Below the pieces are notes generated by a model. The model was given only the letters and a program-made list of their open reading frames with translations. It was not told where the DNA came from and ran no database searches. A DNA stretch of 64,000 bases, from positions 1 to 64,000 of the forward strand of contig NZ_JACBXD010000044.1 in NCBI RefSeq assembly GCF_013870525.1. The letters are read 5' to 3'. The stretch comes from Amycolatopsis pittospori. Lineage in GTDB: Bacteria > Actinomycetota > Actinomycetes > Mycobacteriales > Pseudonocardiaceae. The translations under genes and the position numbers were made by a program. Of this stretch, positions 62,102 to 64,000 are shown in pieces; within the stretch, counting starts at the first letter, position 1; every line of letters starts with the position of its first letter.

Positions 62102-62141
62102 GGCCGGTCTTGGACGAGGCCGAGCATGAATAGGGCCGGGC

Positions 62142-62711
62142 ATGGCTGAGATCGCCGGGCTGCTCCTCGCGGCCGGGGCCGGACGCCGGTTCGGCGGACC
62201 GAAGGCGCTGGCCGTCCTCGACGGCGAGCCGTTCGTCGTCCGTGCGCTGCGAGTGCTCGCCGACGCCGGGTGCACCCCGGTCCGCGTAGTGCTGGGTGCC
62301 TCCGCCGCCGAAGTCCGCGCGCTGCTGCCGGACCCCGAGGTCGCCGTCGTGGCCGGAGACTGGGAGTCCGGCATGGGTGCGTCCCTGCGCGCGGGCCTGA
62401 ACGCGATGGAAAAGACCGGCGCGGACGCCGCTGTCGTCCACCTCGTGGATCTGCCCGGGGTCGGGGCCGAGGTGGTGCGCCGGGTCGCGGACGACGCCGA
62501 CGAGAGCACTGTCGCGCGCGCCGCGTACGACGGCGTCCCTGGTCATCCCGTTGTACTCGGCCGCCGCTGGTGGCCGGAGATCGTGGCCGGCGCTTCGGGG
62601 GACAAGGGCGCGCGAGACTGGCTCAAGGGCCGTCCGGATCTGCGGCTCGTCGAGTGCGGCGACCTCGGCACCGGGCACGACATCGACCGCCGCGAGGATC
62701 TTCCAGGCTGA
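62142..62711 (+). CDS. MobA-like nucleotidyltransferase (MocA/CoxI-type)
   Basis: 189 residues. The NTP-binding signature LLLAAGAGRRFGGPKALAVLDGEPFV and the metal Asp in VVHLVDLPGVG, GHPVVLGRRWWPEI, DKGARDWL match molybdenum-cofactor cytidylyl/guanylyltransferases. These add a nucleotide to molybdopterin for xanthine-dehydrogenase or CO-dehydrogenase type enzymes. The neighbouring MoxR/CoxD ATPase fits maturation of such a Mo hydroxylase, but no such enzyme is in the window. Other sugar nucleotidyltransferase roles are less likely. Confidence 0.8.
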   Translation: MAEIAGLLLAAGAGRRFGGPKALAVLDGEPFVVRALRVLADAGCTPVRVVLGASAAEVRALLPDPEVAVVAGDWESGMGASLRAGLNAMEKTGADAAVVHLVDLPGVGAEVVRRVADDADESTVARAAYDGVPGHPVVLGRRWWPEIVAGASGDKGARDWLKGRPDLRLVECGDLGTGHDIDRREDLPG

Positions 62712-62730
62712 TCTCCGGCTCCCCGAGGCT

Positions 62731-62736
62731 TACGAT
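62731..62736 (+). promoter_or_regulatory. -10 element for leaderless MoxR-type gene
   Basis: TACGAT lies 6 bp before GTG 62743 with no ribosome site between, 20 bp after the preceding stop. A transcript starting at the GTG is likely. Confidence 0.45.
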
Positions 62737-62742
62737 CGGGTC

Positions 62743-63615
62743 GTGACCGTCGAATCGCCCGAGAAACTGGCCGAAGCCCTCGAATCGGTCGGCTATCTCG
62801 CCGACGACGGCATCGCCACGGCCGGATTCCTCGCGTTGAAGCTCGGCCGCCCGTTGTTCTGCGAGGGCGAACCGGGCACCGGCAAGACCTCGCTCGCGCT
62901 GGGACTGGCGGAAGCGCTGGGCCGGCCGCTCATCCGGCTCCAGTGCCACGAGGGCATCGACGCGGCGCAGGCGCTGTACGAATGGGACTTCCCGCGCCAG
63001 CTCCTGCACCTGCGCGCGCTCGAAGCGGCCGGCGACGGCCGACTCGACGTGGAGACCGCCGAGCAGTCCCTCTACACCGAGCGCTTCCTGCTTTCCCGGC
63101 CGCTGCTGAAGGCGTTGCAGACCTCGCCGTGTGTCCTGCTGGTCGACGAGATCGACCGCGCGGACGACGAGTTCGAGGCGTTCCTGCTGCAACTGCTCGA
63201 CGAGAACGCGGTGACCATCCCCGAATTCGGCGAGGTCCGTGCCGAGCATCCGCCGCTCGTGGTGCTCACCTCCAACCGGACGCGGGAGGTGCACGACGCG
63301 CTGAAACGCCGCTGTCTCTATCACTGGCTCGAACATCCGGACCTCGGCCGGGAGATCGAGATCCTGCGCCGCAAGATCCCGAATCTCGGCGAAGGGCTCG
63401 CGGCGCAGGTCGCGGCGGCGGTGCATCGGTTCCGGGCGATGGAACTGCTGAAGCCGCCCGGCGTGGCGGAATCCCTCGACTGGGCACAGGCACTCCTCGC
63501 CCTGGGCATGTCCGAATTGGACGCCGCGGCGGGCGCGCGGACACTCGGCTCGGTGCTCAAGTACAGCGAGGACATCGACCGCGTCCGCGCCAAACTGGAC
63601 GAACTGCTCTCCTGA
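62743..63615 (+). CDS. MoxR-type AAA+ ATPase (CoxD-like)
   Basis: 290 residues. Walker A GEPGTGKTSL (Lys48), Walker B VLLVDEIDRADDEFE, sensor 1 VVLTSNRTREVHDALKRRC and the arginine-finger region HWLEHPD. The QCHEGIDAAQALYEWDFPRQLL segment is characteristic of the CoxD/MoxR branch that remodels or activates molybdenum enzymes together with a VWA partner (CoxE). No VWA gene follows here, and a TetR gene comes next. It pairs with the MobA-like gene 31 bp upstream. Start GTG 62743 is supported by the -10. Confidence 0.88.
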   Translation: MTVESPEKLAEALESVGYLADDGIATAGFLALKLGRPLFCEGEPGTGKTSLALGLAEALGRPLIRLQCHEGIDAAQALYEWDFPRQLLHLRALEAAGDGRLDVETAEQSLYTERFLLSRPLLKALQTSPCVLLVDEIDRADDEFEAFLLQLLDENAVTIPEFGEVRAEHPPLVVLTSNRTREVHDALKRRCLYHWLEHPDLGREIEILRRKIPNLGEGLAAQVAAAVHRFRAMELLKPPGVAESLDWAQALLALGMSELDAAAGARTLGSVLKYSEDIDRVRAKLDELLS

Positions 63616-63643
63616 ACCGCCGGCGCCGCGATACTGCGTGAGG

Positions 63644-63660
63644 GATGTCGTCATGACATC
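63644..63660 (+). promoter_or_regulatory. Palindromic operator upstream of the TetR gene
   Basis: GATGTC (63644-63649) and GACATC (63655-63660) are perfect arms with a 5-bp centre, and the inner GTCATGAC is itself a palindrome. It lies 52 bp before the TetR start, a standard autoregulatory position. Confidence 0.55.
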
Positions 63661-63711
63661 ATGAGCAAGCGGAACGTTGCTCCGCTAGCATCGGCTGTGA
63701 GGAGTGGCGTG

Positions 63712-64000
63712 ATGAGTGACGAGGGCAAGTCCCAACGCGCGGACGCCCGGCGCAACGCGGAGACCCTGCTCGACGCGGCGGCCGCGGTGTTCGTGACTTC
63801 AGGGGTGGAGGCGCCGGTCCGTGACATCGCGGCGAAGGCCGGCGTCGGCATGGGCACGATCTACCGGCACTTCCCGACCCGCGCCGACCTCATCATCGCC
63901 GTGTACCGGCATCAGGTCGAAGCGTGCGCCGAAGCCGGGCCCGCCCTGCTGGAGGACAGCGATAGCCCGTACCTCGCCTTGAGACGCTGGATCGACCTCT
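63712..64000 (+). CDS. TetR family transcriptional regulator (3' end outside window)
   Basis: Only the first ~96 residues are inside the window and the frame is open to the edge. The N-terminal DNA-binding domain is clear: RRNAETLLDAAAAVFVTSG, VRDIAAKAGVGMGTIYRHFPTRADLIIAVYRHQ. The ligand domain is cut off, so no inducer can be guessed. ATG 63712 follows GAGGAG; an in-frame GTG lies just before it. The palindrome at 63644-63660 is its probable operator. Confidence 0.85.
   Translation, partial: MSDEGKSQRADARRNAETLLDAAAAVFVTSGVEAPVRDIAAKAGVGMGTIYRHFPTRADLIIAVYRHQVEACAEAGPALLEDSDSPYLALRRWIDL

Overview
The window is high-GC DNA (GTG/TTG starts are common, genes overlap by 1-8 nt) from a filamentous actinomycete. 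The mix of FadR/MocR/ROK/IclR/TetR regulators, pca genes, gcv riboswitch and palindromic intergenic repeats fits a Pseudonocardiaceae genome, most likely Amycolatopsis (inference; no 16S in the window). No phage, insertion sequence, tRNA or rRNA was found. It reads as a chromosomal catabolic region.

Layout. 1-3.1 kb: C-terminal part of a large LuxR regulator, a secreted C39-like cysteine peptidase and a GSP17M-type membrane protein. 3.3-7.6 kb: a gamma-glutamylation pathway for amines (glutamine synthetase-like ligase, C26 hydrolase, aldehyde dehydrogenase, SDR). 7.9-8.3 kb: an extreme Met/Cys-rich DUF326 four-helix protein, probably copper-binding. 8.4-16.6 kb: tandem glycine riboswitch followed by gcvP-gcvT-gcvH-glyA-lipA-sdaA, a unit that can take glycine through serine to pyruvate and includes the enzyme that lipoylates its own H-protein. 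16.8-18.5 kb: two secreted I36/crystallin-like small proteins flanking a lipoprotein. 18.5-21.3 kb: a FadR regulator and a class A PBP whose transpeptidase motifs are degenerate. 24.0-21.3 kb (minus): a solo siderophore-type ABC ATPase under a perfect iron box, an O-methyltransferase and a beta-lactamase-fold hydrolase. 24.1-31.3 kb: MocR regulator, GT-C-like membrane protein, fused acyl-CoA-reductase-like SDR protein, ferredoxin-reductase-type flavoprotein.

32.9-42.4 kb: a complete-looking non-phosphorylative L-fucose (or related 6-deoxysugar) catabolic locus: ABC importer, mutarotase, sugar dehydrogenase, lactonase, dehydratase, SDR, FAH-type hydrolase and a FadR regulator, with a shared CGGATGT motif at both promoter regions. 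42.6-47.7 kb: sigma factor, DUF202 pair, GtrA protein, small proteins, glycerate kinase and 2-hydroxyacid dehydrogenase. 47.7-55.6 kb: alpha-galactoside locus (GH36 cytoplasmic and GH27 secreted alpha-galactosidases, ROK regulator, ABC importer). 56.0-62.1 kb: beta-ketoadipate (protocatechuate) cluster pcaIJFHGDC plus IclR regulator, with pcaB absent. 62.1 kb-end: MobA-like nucleotidyltransferase, MoxR ATPase and a truncated TetR gene.

The least explained structure is intergenic: at least five families of long, near-perfect palindromes (15-27 bp arms), several repeated inside the window, sitting mostly between convergent genes. One 53-bp composite element occurs three times in both orientations, and one family is built of 21-bp tandem units arranged as inverted arms.
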